Shown here in pieces: positions 1-10,777 of a DNA stretch of 64,000 bases (positions within the stretch are counted from its first letter, which is position 1; each line of letters begins with the position of its first letter). A program made the translations under genes and the position numbers. The stretch is taken from positions 338,680,444 through 338,744,443 of the forward strand of contig OX336389.2 in assembly GCA_946902985.2 (NCBI GenBank). Direction: 5' to 3'. The stretch is from Meconema thalassinum. Taxonomy: Eukaryota; Arthropoda; Insecta; Orthoptera; Tettigoniidae. A model generated the notes under the pieces. The model was not told the origin of the DNA. It searched no databases and saw nothing but the letters and a program-made list of their open reading frames with translations.

Positions 1-651
1 TGTGTTTTACGAGCTAGTGCGAGCGATTATCTTGAGCGACAGAAGTGTGGTGACTTGCGAAACCCCTAGTGAAGCTGATTCTCTTGACACCGAGGAAGTG
101 ATTGTGGTGCTTGTGAAACAGTGTATAGTACAGTGACAGACCTAGTGCAGCTATTTCCAGTGAGCGTACGGGAGCGGACTCATTAGCGAAGAGGATTATA
201 CTCTGTGAGCTGCCTGAATAGGATTGACATTTCGCCGGAAATTCCACGTCAGTCATCACCCCTCTGCCTCTTGACCAATGCATGTTCGCATAGTTGATGT
301 CATAATACTCTGCGTTGCAATATTACAACCCACGTGCTTCAGTGCCTGGTCAGCTGTATCTCTGACTTGTACAGTTTGGCAATCTCGTTCTCAGACCACA
401 TGGCGATAAGAGAACTGTCAATCCTATTCTGGCAGCTCGCAGAGTATAACTGTGGTCTGTTGACAAGTGAAAGGGAAAGTATTCTCGACGTGAGGAAACT
501 GGAGTAAGGTAATGATTGCTGTTGAGTAGTGTATTTTTCTGGCTGCAATAAAATTAATTATTTCTTTAAGCAGTAATTGGTGTTGTGCTTTATACCCACC
601 GTAATCCAGTTAACAAAGGTGCCACTAGGGGGTGGCACGTAACAATACTTT
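1..651 (-). repeat. Left arm of a large inverted repeat
   Basis: This stretch is the reverse complement of 3284-3681, apart from a 248-bp insertion at 199-446. The arms match from the window edge inward to an ATACTTT/AAAGTAT boundary. Read on the minus strand the inner end begins TGTTACGTG and contains a short palindrome around GTGCCACC and a later CAATAAAATTAATT tract, which is reminiscent of an LTR, but I cannot find the other end or a coding region, so the class is open. The left arm is cut by the window edge. Confidence 0.75.
199..446. mobile_element. 248-bp MITE with TA target duplication
   Basis: The termini are about 31-bp imperfect inverted repeats, TACTCTG(T/C)GAGCTGCC... at the left and its complement at the right. 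TA flanks both sides (197-198 and 447-448). The inverted copy of the host sequence at 3481-3492 holds the empty site with a single TA (3488-3489), which fixes the boundaries exactly. No coding capacity is seen. A TA duplication is typical of Tc1/mariner-mobilised MITEs; the mobilising family is inferred, not shown. Confidence 0.85.
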
Positions 652-1189
652 TAAATATTGAACACGTTACTTCTATTTCTTTGATCTGATGTGTATTTTC
701 CGAGATTTTAATTTGTCAATGGTTTTGTACCAATGTTGATTTATTGCGAATACAGCCCCACCATTGAACAAAAATGACTTCAATCAATGGTCAAATCAAC
801 GTACTTTTATTTCATGGAGAACCCAAATCTTGCTATAAAATTGAGGGTCACACATTAGACTTTTGTTAACCCTCTTCCTACCCCCACGGGATGGGGTTCG
901 CGTTCGGTACCATTGAATGGCCTCCTTTGGGACCAACAACTTTCATTCGTTACTTTTTTGATCTGATGCTTAATTTTCAAGACATTTGGATCCATTGATT
1001 AAAAGGAACCACCCTGCATGTGTGGTGAAAATGCGTGATAGGTGAACTAGGAACGAAACTCTCATTACAGAATGGATTTATTCTGTCAAAGTCAATAATA
1101 ACAAGTAGTTCCGTGAAGAACTATACAACCCATTTTCATATATTCTACTCATGCTAATTGCACCTATCAACATACAAAATTTCAGTATA
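652..1189. other. Unassigned spacer
   Basis: This AT-rich sequence lies between the inverted-repeat arm and the divergent repeat array. No ORF with a recognisable domain, RNA gene or terminal repeat is visible. Confidence 0.5.
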
Positions 1190-2612
1190 ATCGTTGTAAT
1201 AGATTCTTAGATATTGAGAACCATCTAAATATTTCCGATGGTCGCTATGTTGGAGTTTTATTTATGTACTGTTACATGAAGATTATTGTGTACGTGTGGT
1301 ATTCAAACTTCAATCGCTTGAATATGACACAAGAAGTAAAAACGAGATTTTAACATTTCGCACAGGTACCATCTTGTGGTTATGAATACAATTTAAATAC
1401 ATTAGATGCCACTGGATTAACATTTGTAGAAGCATTTACCGTACAAAGTTTCTCTGCACTTGGATGGTTAAATCGCGAGAAACGTCCATTTAAATATCTA
1501 TACTTCTCGTCGCCGTCATGTTGGATTTGTGCTCACCAGGTTATTGAAAGTCCTATAGGTGAACTTATGTTCATAGCCTCTATGAACATAAAAAGCAGTT
1601 TGATTGCTGTAAAAGATTCGTAGACACTGAGAACCGTCTAAATATTTCGTATGGTGTCCATTTTGGATTGTTATATGTATAGGCCATAGAGTTATGTAAC
1701 ATTAAAGGAAAATTATTGCGTAGCTTCGTTATTCAAACTTTCACTTCTATCGCATGATTACGACACAAGAAACAACAACTTAATTTTGAAATTTCGCACA
1801 GCCGCCATTTTGAGGTTATATAAACAATTGAACTAAATTTGACGCCAATGCATTACAATATGTATAATCATTTACTATACAACATTTCACAGCGCTCAAA
1901 TGGTTAAATCGCGAGTCAAGTCTGTTAATATGTTTCAAATTCGCTTGGCCGCCATGTTCGTTTTGTACTTTACATGTTTTTGAAAGTTACATAGATAAAC
2001 CTGTAATAATGCCCTTTATCGCCGTACAAAATTTCAGGTCGATATCAGTAACAGTTTCTGAGATATAGAATGCCAGTGAAATATTTCGCATAGCCGCCAT
2101 CTTGAGGTTATGTAAACAATTTAACTAAATTAGATGTCAGTGCATTATAATGTGTATAAACAATTGCTGTACCAAGTTTCATTACGTTTGGATGGTTAAA
2201 TCGCGAGAAAAGTCTATTTAAAAGTCTCAACGTCGCTTTGCCGCCATGTTGGTTTTGTAGTTACAAGGTTTTTTTTAAGTCGCATAGGTGTCCTTCTAGT
2301 AGTGGCCTTTATCACCGTACAAAGTTTCAGGGTGATATCGGTAGGCCTAATAGTTTCGGGGATATTGAATGCCAGTGAAATATTTCGCACAGCCGCCATG
2401 TTGGATTGGTGCGACTTAATAAAATTTGAAGGGTACGGTCAGGGTCGGCCGAAATTGTGCTATGACCTTACCGAGTTTCATTGAAATCGCTCCTGCCGTT
2501 TAGAAGTTATTTGGGACACAAACACACACACACACACGCACACACGGACAAAAGGTGATGTCATAAGCCTATTTTTTTTTCATAAAATGAAAATAGGCTA
2601 AAAATATCGACA
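1190..2612 (+). repeat. Divergent tandem-like array ending in a CA run and hairpin
   Basis: Blocks containing TTTCGCACAGCCGCCAT-like, GGTTAAATCGCGAG-like and TACAAAGTTTCA-like motifs recur, with anchor positions near 1350, 1790, 2085 and 2382, so the unit is about 300-450 bp. The array ends with a CA-rich run (2521-2546), then TCATAAG and a hairpin of AGCCTATTTT (2566-2575) with its complement (2590-2599). The same closing arrangement is seen at 19270-19345. No protein is encoded. It looks like the non-coding body and 3' end of a transposable element of unknown class. Confidence 0.55.
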
Positions 2613-2882
2613 AACGATTTCCGCGACGTAATTTACTCAGATATTGTTGTGGGATAATATTTTAATTTATGCAAGAAGTTCAAACTTGAAATGACACACC
2701 TGTTAGATCTGGGGCATTTCTGCACTTCATCAAGTGTTCATCCTTGGTTCTCTTTGGTTTCCTCGTATCTATGCCTTTTCCAGCATCGGAAATGTGTAAA
2801 ATCCTATATGGGGGAGGGGTATCATCGTTACTAATAAAATAACCCTTACTTTTCCGGTAATAAGGGGGTTATAATTGCGTAA

Positions 2883-3237
2883 CTCTGTCATTGCGAAAGC
2901 CTGGGTTTGACTCCCGGCTCTGCCAAGAAATGTAATTCTGGTCTGAGGGCTGGAACGTGGTACACTCAGCTTCGTGAGGCAAAACTGAGAAGAGACGGGT
3001 TCGATTCCTACCTCAGCTATCCTGGAAGAGGTTTTAGGTGGTTTACCACGTCTACTCCGGGCAAATGCCGGGATGGTACTTAACTTAAGGCTACGGCTGC
3101 TTCCTACCCAAATCCTACCTCAATTACAAATATAGGCTACCTACTAGTACAGACATCACAGTGACACAGGTTATCAGACAAATTCTACACACATCCAAGT
3201 ACACGAGGCTACATGACCCCTAAATGAATAAAGAACA
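2883..3237 (+). mobile_element. tRNA-derived SINE, family 1
   Basis: It has the family-1 body: a B-box-like GGTTTGACTCCC near the start, then 'ggtctgagggctggaacg', a second GGTTCGATTCC motif, 'gggcaaatgccgggatgg', and a tail ending CCCTAAATGAATAAA. The A-box part of the head is degenerate. Related copies in this window lie at 4183, 16537, 20204 (minus), 28575, 33838 (minus) and 34636. The class is recognised from pol III-type boxes and repetition; I give it no published family name. Confidence 0.75.
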
Positions 3238-3283
3238 ACAATAAACGCTATTCCGTTCAAATCAAGCAATTTATAGGAGCGGG

Positions 3284-3681
3284 GAAAGTATTGTTACGTG
3301 CCACCCCCTAGTGGCACCTTTGTTAACTGGATTACGGTGGGTATAAAGCACAATACCAATTACTGCTTAAAGAAATAATTAATTTTATTGCAGCCAGAAA
3401 AATACACTACTCAACAGCAATCATTACCTTACTCCAGTTTCCTCACGTCGAGAATACTTTCCCTTTCACTTGTCAACAGACCACAGTTAATCCTCTTCGC
3501 TAATGAGTCCGCTCCCGTACGCTCGCTGGAAATAGCTGCACTAGGTCTGTCACTGTACTATACACTGTTTCACAAGCACCACAATCACTTCCTCGGTGTC
3601 AAGAGAATCAGCTTCACTAGGGGATTCGCAAGTCACCACACTTCTGTCGCTCAAGATAATCGCTCGCACTAGCTCGTAAAA
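3284..3681 (+). repeat. Right arm of the large inverted repeat
   Basis: This is the reverse complement of 1-651 minus the MITE at 199-446. It begins AAAGTATTGTTACGTG. A 94-codon ORF (3388-3672) crosses the arm but resembles nothing known. The arm may continue beyond 3681, since its partner is cut off at base 1. Confidence 0.75.
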
Positions 3682-4182
3682 CACAACAACAACCCCTGCT
3701 TGACAGGTCGCTCTTATATAGCAGGCCGGTGACTCAATAAATGCTTCTAGATCCATCCAGGGTTCACGGCTTCTCGAGGTTTCCATCGCTGGTCCAGTCA
3801 CGAATATTCTGGACTATCCCTTTGTCCTAGTAGCCCTGCTGCATAAGGCGCACGCAATACAGGAGGAAGGGCACAGCCCAGCCCTGGGGCAGTTGTGACT
3901 CATGCGGCGAGTGATGACACAAACTCACAGTCGTAACAGTATTATTAATAAACTGTTTTATACAAAACGTAACAATGTTACTTTTATAACGGTAACTGTA
4001 ACGCAGTTACTTTTCAAGGTATGTAGCGGTAATGTCGTTATTATTTTGGTAGGTAATGGTAACTATAACTTTCCCAACCCTGGTTAGAACAACCTAAAAC
4101 ACAGGAATTAGTTCGTCCTTTGCTTTTTATCTGATGATGAATGTTTCGAGATTATTTTGCCTGCGTTAATGCACTGATGTGT
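3682..4182. other. Unassigned spacer with GTTAC-rich cryptic repeat
   Basis: There is no gene here. From about 3930 to 4065 the sequence is built from short GTTAC/GTAAC words in both orientations, a cryptically simple stretch of the kind left by slippage or by the end of a DNA transposon. Nothing else is recognised. Confidence 0.45.
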
Positions 4183-4572
4183 GCTGTACTCTCTCTGGTT
4201 AGCGTTCTTGGCTGTCACCCTGGAGGTCCGGGTTCGATTCCCGGCACTGCCAAGAAATGTTAATTCTGGTATGTGGGCTGGAACGAAGTGCACTCAGCCT
4301 CGTAAGGCATAAATAAGACGAAAAGGGTTAGATTCCCACCGCAGCCATTCTGGAAATGGTTTTCCGTGGTTTCCCCTCAGTTCTAATCCAGGAAAATGAT
4401 AAAATGGTTCCTAACTTAAGATCACGGCCGCCCCCTTTCCAATCCTATCCCCAAATTACAAATACACACACTAGTGCAGCTATCAAAATGACACAAGTTA
4501 TCACACAAATCACACACCCAAAATATACAAGGCTATATGACCGCGGTGTCGCAGCTCCTGAAATAAGTAACA
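4183..4572 (+). mobile_element. tRNA-derived SINE, family 1
   Basis: The head carries an A-box-like TGGTTAGCGTTCTTGG and the B box GGGTTCGATTCCCGG, followed by the family body ('gggctggaacg', 'tggttttccgtggtttcc') and the tail 'accgcggtgtcgcagctcctgaaat'. It is about 390 bp and nearly full length. Overlapping ORFs at 4356-4595 and 4445-4858 are shadows of the repeat. Confidence 0.8.
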
Positions 4573-5032
4573 TCAGCTGTGCTCTCGCCGGGTGACACTG
4601 ACATATCCTCTGACAAGTGAGCGCTGCGTACACGAGTACATGCGTGAGGAGTAGGAATGCTCTAGATGATTTCAAGGCTGTCAAGGTTTGTTGCCCGATT
4701 ACATTCAATATTGTCTTCGTAATACCCGTTTGAGATACGAGTGCCGGCTGTCTTCGCCATATAGGGAATTGTTCTTTGTTTACATCTGGCACGCAGAAGC
4801 TTGCACTGTTGACATGTACAGTCGTGTGGATAGGATATGGCGCCGTTCCAGTAGCCACAGTAATCGCGGTGACATGTGTTCATGTTACGCTTAGCTGTAC
4901 TGGACTAACAGTATGTGGACACTGTACTCCGTAACCGCTTTGTTCTTTTTCTCGTCCCGCAAAGCTCATGTTGCTAGGAGTATGATGAACATACAGTAGC
5001 GCAGCCAAGGCCAATGGCACTCGTTTCTTAAA
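4573..5032. other. Unassigned spacer
   Basis: No gene or named repeat is seen. Short ORFs on both strands overlap one another and share no family motif. Confidence 0.45.
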
Positions 5033-5412
5033 TAGCAGGTAAATCTGGACTCTGCTTCAGCAGGGGATTGATTTCGTAACATGATTTGTTGTCGAATTAT
5101 ATTGAATATTGTCCCTGTAGCAGGTAAATTTGGACTCTGCTTCAACAGGGGATTGATTTCGTAACTTGACTTGTTGCGGGATTATAAGTTACCGAATACT
5201 GTCCGTGTTGTACTGAAGGTAGATCAGGTCTCTGCACCAATAGGAGAATGATCTCGTAACTCGATTTGTTGTCAGATTACACTGAATATTGTCCTTGTAG
5301 CAGGTAAATCTGGACTCTGCTTCAACAGGGGATTGATTTCTTAACTTGATTTGTTATCGGATTATACTGAATGTTGTCCGTGTAGCAGGCAGATCCGGAC
5401 TCGGCTTTTGGA
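5033..5412 (+). repeat. Tandem repeat, 85-90 bp unit, four copies plus a partial
   Basis: Units start at 5033, 5118, about 5208, 5298 and 5383 (partial) with the phrase TAGCAGGTAAATCTGGACTC followed by CTTCA(A/G)CAGGGGATTGATTTC and TTGTTGTCGGATTATA. Unit 3 is the most diverged; units 1, 2 and 4 are close to one another. It is a short local minisatellite with no coding capacity. Confidence 0.9.
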
Positions 5413-7101
5413 ACTCGCTGAACATGGTGTCAAATGTACGGTACTTGACAGAAAATGAAAACTGAACAGGGTAATGAAGGATATTGCGACCATTGTTACT
5501 AACGGTATCGAACGGGTTATCAATAATGAAATATTACAACGTCTCCAGTGAAACTGAAAACATACCCGTACGTGGTTATTGGGATATATCTAGAGGTTCT
5601 CGCCATCGTGAAAAATTGAACAGCTTGTTCAATCATATTAATGAGGACTCCTACGCGACGCAGTTGTTTAAATAGTCAGAGTTGGAACTGTGAGTTGTGT
5701 TACTCCTTGCTGGACGTCACAATGGACTACAAGCTAGCGTTAAATTGTCCTCCTCGTGGGATTCATTACTCTCGTTATAACAGTTAATTTCTACACCTAC
5801 GCTATACAGCCTCTCCTTGCGTCATGTTGTCAACACTCTTGAGACGGTCGAGACATGGGCTTACAAAATATATTCGATCCTCATTTCTTGAAAGTAAAGT
5901 GATGAAAACCCTGTATGGTGCTGGGCGGGTTCGATCGCAAATTTGTCTAGAATGTGATGCAAGCTTTGAGCATTAGTAAATATTCTCTGAACGGGTGATT
6001 TGTTTGGTTTTTGCCACTTAGTGGTTCAATTCCAGCGTTGTTATCGCACAAGGACATCGAAATCACGGAATTTTCTGGGTTTTGTCTGGGGAGGGGACAA
6101 GGGAATCGAACTCCCATTGTAGGCGTTGTCAAGTACAGTATTTTTTAGCGAGCATGGTTACATGACCGGCTACGAAATGTGTAACAATCTTACCAAGTTC
6201 AGAGCAGCATGACGTATTCGGACTATCGATGTATAGAGTACGCTAAGTTCATCCGACGAACAACTCAAGCTCCTGATGCGAGATTTCTCGCACAAGTCCC
6301 CTAGTTTTTGTTAATGCAGCCTATGGCCATTTATTTTATTTTCAGGACGGGTATTGGAATGGATTTTGGAAGGAAATCGATCGTGGACCTATTGAAAGGA
6401 ACCCTCCCGGCATTGAGAAACCAAGAAACAGTTTACTCCCATGATCCAATATTAGCAGTTAGCACTCCTCTGCTTCTACACTTTTCACCTTGAATTTTTT
6501 CAACACTGAATCTAAGCATCGCATCTTCTCTTACCCTCTACAGCCGAAGTCAATAATCTCTTAGGCAGGGCATTTTTTTTTTTTTTAGGAGGAACGCGTA
6601 CCTCTTAAACATTTGTGCATTGGTACATTTGTAGTTATTCCGGCAAATATAACTTCCGACTTGCAAGTTCATCGATCAGCTGGCGTCAACGCGCTCTTCA
6701 CAACAACTGGAGGAGATTTCGAGTAATCCTCGATTTAAAACGATCTATATAATCAGTTTCTTTTGGTCGGCAACTCGGCACTCAGCAGCATAATCGAAAC
6801 AATAGGCCATATTATGTTCTGCTCGACAAAAGCTTTGTGTAATTGCTGCCTTATTCGAAGAAATGTACTTGTTTATGCAAAAATAAGTAATAGACTCTAA
6901 CAATCGTGAAAAGGAAGTTCTGCTCTTATAAGCACGCAGGCTAGTGTTTGGAGGTGCGGTAGGTTGTTAGTTTGTGTGTGTGGTTAGTTTCTAAAGATGA
7001 AGAAAATAACGAACTGTTTTACGTCCATCCAGGCATCGAAAAAGCTGAAAGTTAATGAATTAATGAGTTAATAAATTAACCCAATGATGCAACCTTTCAT
7101 T
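5413..7101. other. Unassigned intergenic sequence
   Basis: I see no domain-bearing ORF, RNA gene or clear terminal repeat in this 1.7-kb stretch. It contains a poly-T run near 6570-6584 and short stop-bounded ORFs of about 60 codons that match nothing. Confidence 0.4.
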
Positions 7102-7103
7102 TA

Positions 7104-8496
7104 CACTGAAGAAAATGGAAATTGCAACACCATGAAGGCATTGGTCGTTTGTGTTGATTTTCAAGATATGGAACGATGCCATGTAGGTATGTAAACGATC
7201 TAAGTTTCAGACCCATTGGATTGTTGCTACAGGTCTCCCCACGTGATTGGTCGCGGAGGAATCAACTCCAGTATACGGACTCTGGTGTAGCGTAGTTGAC
7301 TTGCAGTTTGTGCAGTGAAGTGTTCCCCGTCAAACATGCCTCGACGACAGAGAAGAGCACGCTATCAACAACTGTCGCCGTTTGAGAGGGCTCGGATAAT
7401 TGGGCTGTGTGGAGCTGGATTATCGCTAAGGACTGTCGCTGCACGTGTTGGCCGCCAGGCATCTACGGTACAACGTGTATGGCAGCAATGGTCAAATGAA
7501 GGTACCCACACTCGTAGACCTGGCACAGGCCCAGCGCGACAGACAACTGTGAGAGAGGAATGCCGCATCATTCGGATGGCCCGGATGGAACCCCATGCAA
7601 CAGTAGCGCCAATTCGAGCAGCTGTGGCACCCCACGTTACACAACAAACGGTTGGTAATCGCCTGCGTGCAGCTGGCTTACGATCCCATGTCCCTGCAGA
7701 AGGTGTTCCATTGACCCCACAACAGCGACGTGTAAGGCTGGCCTGGTGTCGTGAACGATCGACGTGGGTCGACGAATGGCATAGGGTCGTCTTTAGTGAT
7801 GAATCGCGCTTCTGTCTTGCCCGCAGTGATCGCCGGAATCGTGTGCGCCGACGTACCGGGGAGAAGGGGCCGCCCAGACCTTATTGTCGAGAGGCACACA
7901 GGGCCAACACCAAGCATTATGGTCTGGGGAGCTATTGGCTTTAATGTGAAATCACAATTAGTGCTTGTTGAGGGCACTATGACTGCTTGACAGTACGTTG
8001 ATGGGGTACTCAATCCAGTGGTTGTCCCTATGATGGCGAACATTGCTAATGGGATGTTTCAGCAGGACAATGCCCGGGTTCACACTGCACGCATCTCCAG
8101 AGAATCTCTCCACGACATCACAACCTTAGAATGGCCCGCCAGATCCCCGGACCTCAGTCCTATTGGGCATGTGTGGGACATGATGGGTCGACAACTGGCC
8201 AACCGTCCTCAAGTCACCCACAACTCAGGAACAACTGACCCGTGCAGTGCAGCAAGCATGGGCCACAATTCCTCAGGAAGCGATCCAGGGCCTTATTGAC
8301 TCCATGCCTCGCCGAATTCATCAATGTATTGCAGCTCGTGGTGGGCACATCCTGTATTGATTGTTGTCCAAACTTGCGGTCAGAGGGACCTGAAAGTGTA
8401 ATCATCGAATCACAACCGAACACTCGTCCTGCATGTTCAATTGCAGCAATGTAGCACCACTCCTTCTGGGTGTTGCAATTTTCATTTTCTTCAGTG
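7104..8496 (+). mobile_element. Tc1-like transposon, full length but dead
   Basis: The 1393-bp element is bounded by inverted repeats: left CACTGAAGAAAATGGAAATT followed by GCAACACC, with the complement at the right ending TTTTCTTCAGTG. TA flanks both ends (7102-7103 and 8497-8498), the Tc1/mariner target duplication. It holds a single transposase gene in the plus orientation, now a pseudogene. A related but distinct fragment lies at 32911-33837. Confidence 0.92.
7336..8360 (+). pseudogene. Tc1-like transposase pseudogene
   Basis: The family cuts and pastes DNA as a DDE transposase. The ATG at 7336 begins a basic N-terminus (MPRRQRRAR) with a paired-type helix-turn-helix region (LSPFERARIIGL... 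through HVTQQTVGNRL). The first catalytic Asp lies in VVFSDESRF and the second in QQDNARVH. The third position reads SPIGHVWD where the family has SPIEHVWD, so the catalytic Glu is a Gly. The reading frame shifts near 7850, has an in-frame TGA at 7988-7990 and shifts again near 8210; the last frame ends with TGA at 8358-8360. Between the second Asp and the third position there are 32 residues rather than the 34 of classical Tc1. The copy cannot encode an active enzyme. Confidence 0.9.
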
Positions 8497-8810
8497 TAAC
8501 ATGTCAGCCCATAAAGTAATAAATAACCAGTCTCTGGAAATTGCCAAAAATTGCAAGATCATGTTTTCACGACTACAACTGCGAGTACCCCTTAAATTTT
8601 GGTTAGAAAAAAAACACTGCTTAGGTAATTTCTCCTCCCCCATTCTCATCACATGACCCCCACCATCGGTTCATACGAACAGATTCATCTTGCGTGTTCA
8701 TATATTGCTTTATACCTTCATTATGAGTACCTTCCTGCCATTTCTCCCATCTATTTATCCCAACAATCAGTCGCGCTATTACGCTCTAAGGTTGTCTTGA
8801 CAAACAGCCC

Positions 8811-10223
8811 GATTACATGACAGTTCCCCACACTGACACTTCCACACACTGCCCAAAATACTGACACTTCCCCATAGCCCTTGGACGCGGCTACCTGTTT
8901 AATGATTCAGAAATAAACTCGACTGACATTTCCACACACATCTTGAGAGTGTATTTCCACCCATCCATCGAGCACATCTTTTAGGCTTTAAAAACGCAAG
9001 TGCTGCGCACACATGGACGTGAAGGATGATTTCGTTATTCTCTCGGTAGTCCACCGACAATCCGAGATCCTGTACTTTCCTCCATAAGCATTTTGTCATG
9101 TAAAAATTACAGCCATATATTTTTGTTGTTGGAAATACATCTTTCAGAGAAGAAATTACAGCAGCTTCAAAATTCACATTTATGTCTTCTGGTCTCCACT
9201 CCGGAACAGCCTGGAGGAGTCTGAACAGTCCCGTATACGTTTGCTGCTTCTTGTTTGGTAGAAGTGCGAATGCGATAGGAAATATATGTCTCATTATTGC
9301 TACTCCCAAAATCGGCATGAATGGTATATATTTGACAAAACTGCTTGCTAGAGCTCTTGAAAGTACCATCCATAAAAAAGGCTAAAACATTTCAAGCTCT
9401 CTTTTCCTTTGCTCCTGCAAAAAACAATAATTCTTTCTTCGTTTCCGTCGTCAGCCAAAAGGAAAGACGAACCGTCAATCATAGTCAACGTATTGATATC
9501 AAAAACTATATTTTCTCTGTGTTCCGGCTCCTTTGTGCTTCCCTGGGCACTGCTTCAGTGTCGATAAAATGACCTCATCATAGACTCTGTCCTAGGCATT
9601 TCGGTAACGAAGTTATAATTTGAAAACAAAGCATCTATCCTATACTCTAAAACAAACAATGTATGTATATAAGAAAACGAAAACTGGCCTAACGATTTTA
9701 ATGAAATCTCGGAATAAAATATTTTTTTATTTACAAATAAAAATTGTTTCATAAATAGAAAAAAAAATATTTTAAAAGTATGGTGAAAAAAAGCAAAATT
9801 TCCATGCTAGGGTTTGGAAAAACAAATAAATAAATTTTAACTAGAAGAAACTACATTATTTACGTATGTGTTGTTTAAATGAGTTTACTGAATTCACTCA
9901 GTGGTACCCTACTACTAAAATGTACTAGTACTTGTACTCATAAAAGCTTAAGAGTATGAAACATTTTTGCCTCAAACCTTATACAGTAGTTCAATAGTTA
10001 AAGAATATAATATGAGATTCCAGAGATATTAAAAGTGCTAAACAACAGTAGGTCAAACTTCAACATAGTAGCCTTGGGAGAGAGAGGGGGAGATGTGTGT
10101 GGAAATGTCAGTTGAGACTATTTCTGAGTCATTAAACAGGTAGCCACGTCCAAGGGCCGTGGGGAAGTGTCAGTATTTTTTGCAGTGTGTGGAAGTGTCA
10201 GTGTGGGGAACTGTCCGGACACC
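8811..10223 (-). mobile_element. MULE DNA transposon, decayed
   Basis: Long inverted repeats of roughly 125 bp enclose the element: ACAGTTCCCCACACTGACAC from 8820, and its complement ending at 10214. The direct repeat AACAGCCC flanks it at 8803-8810 and 10224-10231, which fits the 8-10 bp duplications of Mutator-like elements. A transposase remnant lies inside on the minus strand. The half near 9580-10090 is AT-rich and non-coding. The exact outer boundary is set by the direct repeat and is less certain than the core inverted repeats. Confidence 0.8.
8944..9482 (-). pseudogene. MULE transposase remnant
   Basis: The minus strand shows MULE-domain blocks in changing frames: a start with the first catalytic Asp in MDGTFKS (near 9373), then FALLPNKKQQTYTGLF, then EDINVNFEAAVISSL and VFPTTKIYGCNFYM. 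In MULE transposases the second catalytic residue sits in a (T/V)DFE motif; here it is NFE, so Asp is Asn. The usual GCxFH motif reads GCNFY. At least one frameshift separates MDGTF from the LPNK block. Only the middle of the protein remains; zinc-binding N- and C-terminal parts are not seen. Confidence 0.8.
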
Positions 10224-10432
10224 AACAGCCCTACTCCCCACTTCGCCCTTCCTCGTTTCACACCTGACAGTTATACCGTGTAATCTCTTACGTAGCCTAC
10301 TCCTCTGTTTATTCCTTTACCTGAACTTCACTAATCATTAGAATATCCATTCCCATCCTACTTGCTGACTCAGCTAGCTCTACCGAGGCTTGCTCAAGAC
10401 AATTAATTAGCATGTTTAGAAAGTACAATTGA

Positions 10433-10762
10433 CGGAGCCTCCGTGGCTTAGGCGGCAGCACGCCGGCCTCTCACCGCTGAGTCCGTGGTTCAAATCCCGG
10501 TCACTCCATGTGAGATCTGTGCTGGACAAAACGGAGGCAGACAGGTTTTTCTCCAGGTACTCCGGTTTTCCCTGTCAAAATTTCATTCCAGCAACACTCT
10601 CCACTATCATTTCATTTCATCTGTCATTCATTTAATCATTGCCCCAGAGGAGTGCGTCAGGCCTCGGCAGCCGGCACAGTTCATATCCTCGCCGCTAGAT
10701 AGGGGCTTCATTCATTCCATTCCTGACCCGGTCGGAGACTGGAAGCAGGCTGTGGATTTTTC
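10433..10762 (+). mobile_element. tRNA-derived SINE with perfect 15-bp target duplication
   Basis: The head has an A-box-like GTGGCTTAGGCGGCAGC and the B box GGTTCAAATCCCGG. The body is unlike family 1 ('gtgagatctgtgctggac', then 'gaggagtgcgtcaggcctcgg'). The direct repeat AGAAAGTACAATTGA flanks it exactly at 10418-10432 and 10763-10777, so this is an intact insertion made by target-primed reverse transcription. An ORF of 102 codons crossing it is not a gene. Confidence 0.93.
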
Positions 10763-10777
10763 AGAAAGTACAATTGA

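Noticed and set aside
3930..4065. Telomere-like repeat
   Set aside because: The GTTAC words are irregular in spacing and orientation and are not the insect TTAGG repeat.
4445..4858. 137-codon minus-strand ORF with a hydrophobic end
   Set aside because: Its C-terminal part is read through the family-1 SINE, so it is a repeat shadow.
5033..5412. CRISPR array
   Set aside because: The repeats are head-to-tail units of 85-90 bp without distinct spacers, in a eukaryotic setting.
10433..10520. Genuine tRNA gene
   Set aside because: A and B boxes are present, but the acceptor stem cannot be formed and a SINE body and target duplication follow. The same holds for the other tRNA-like heads.
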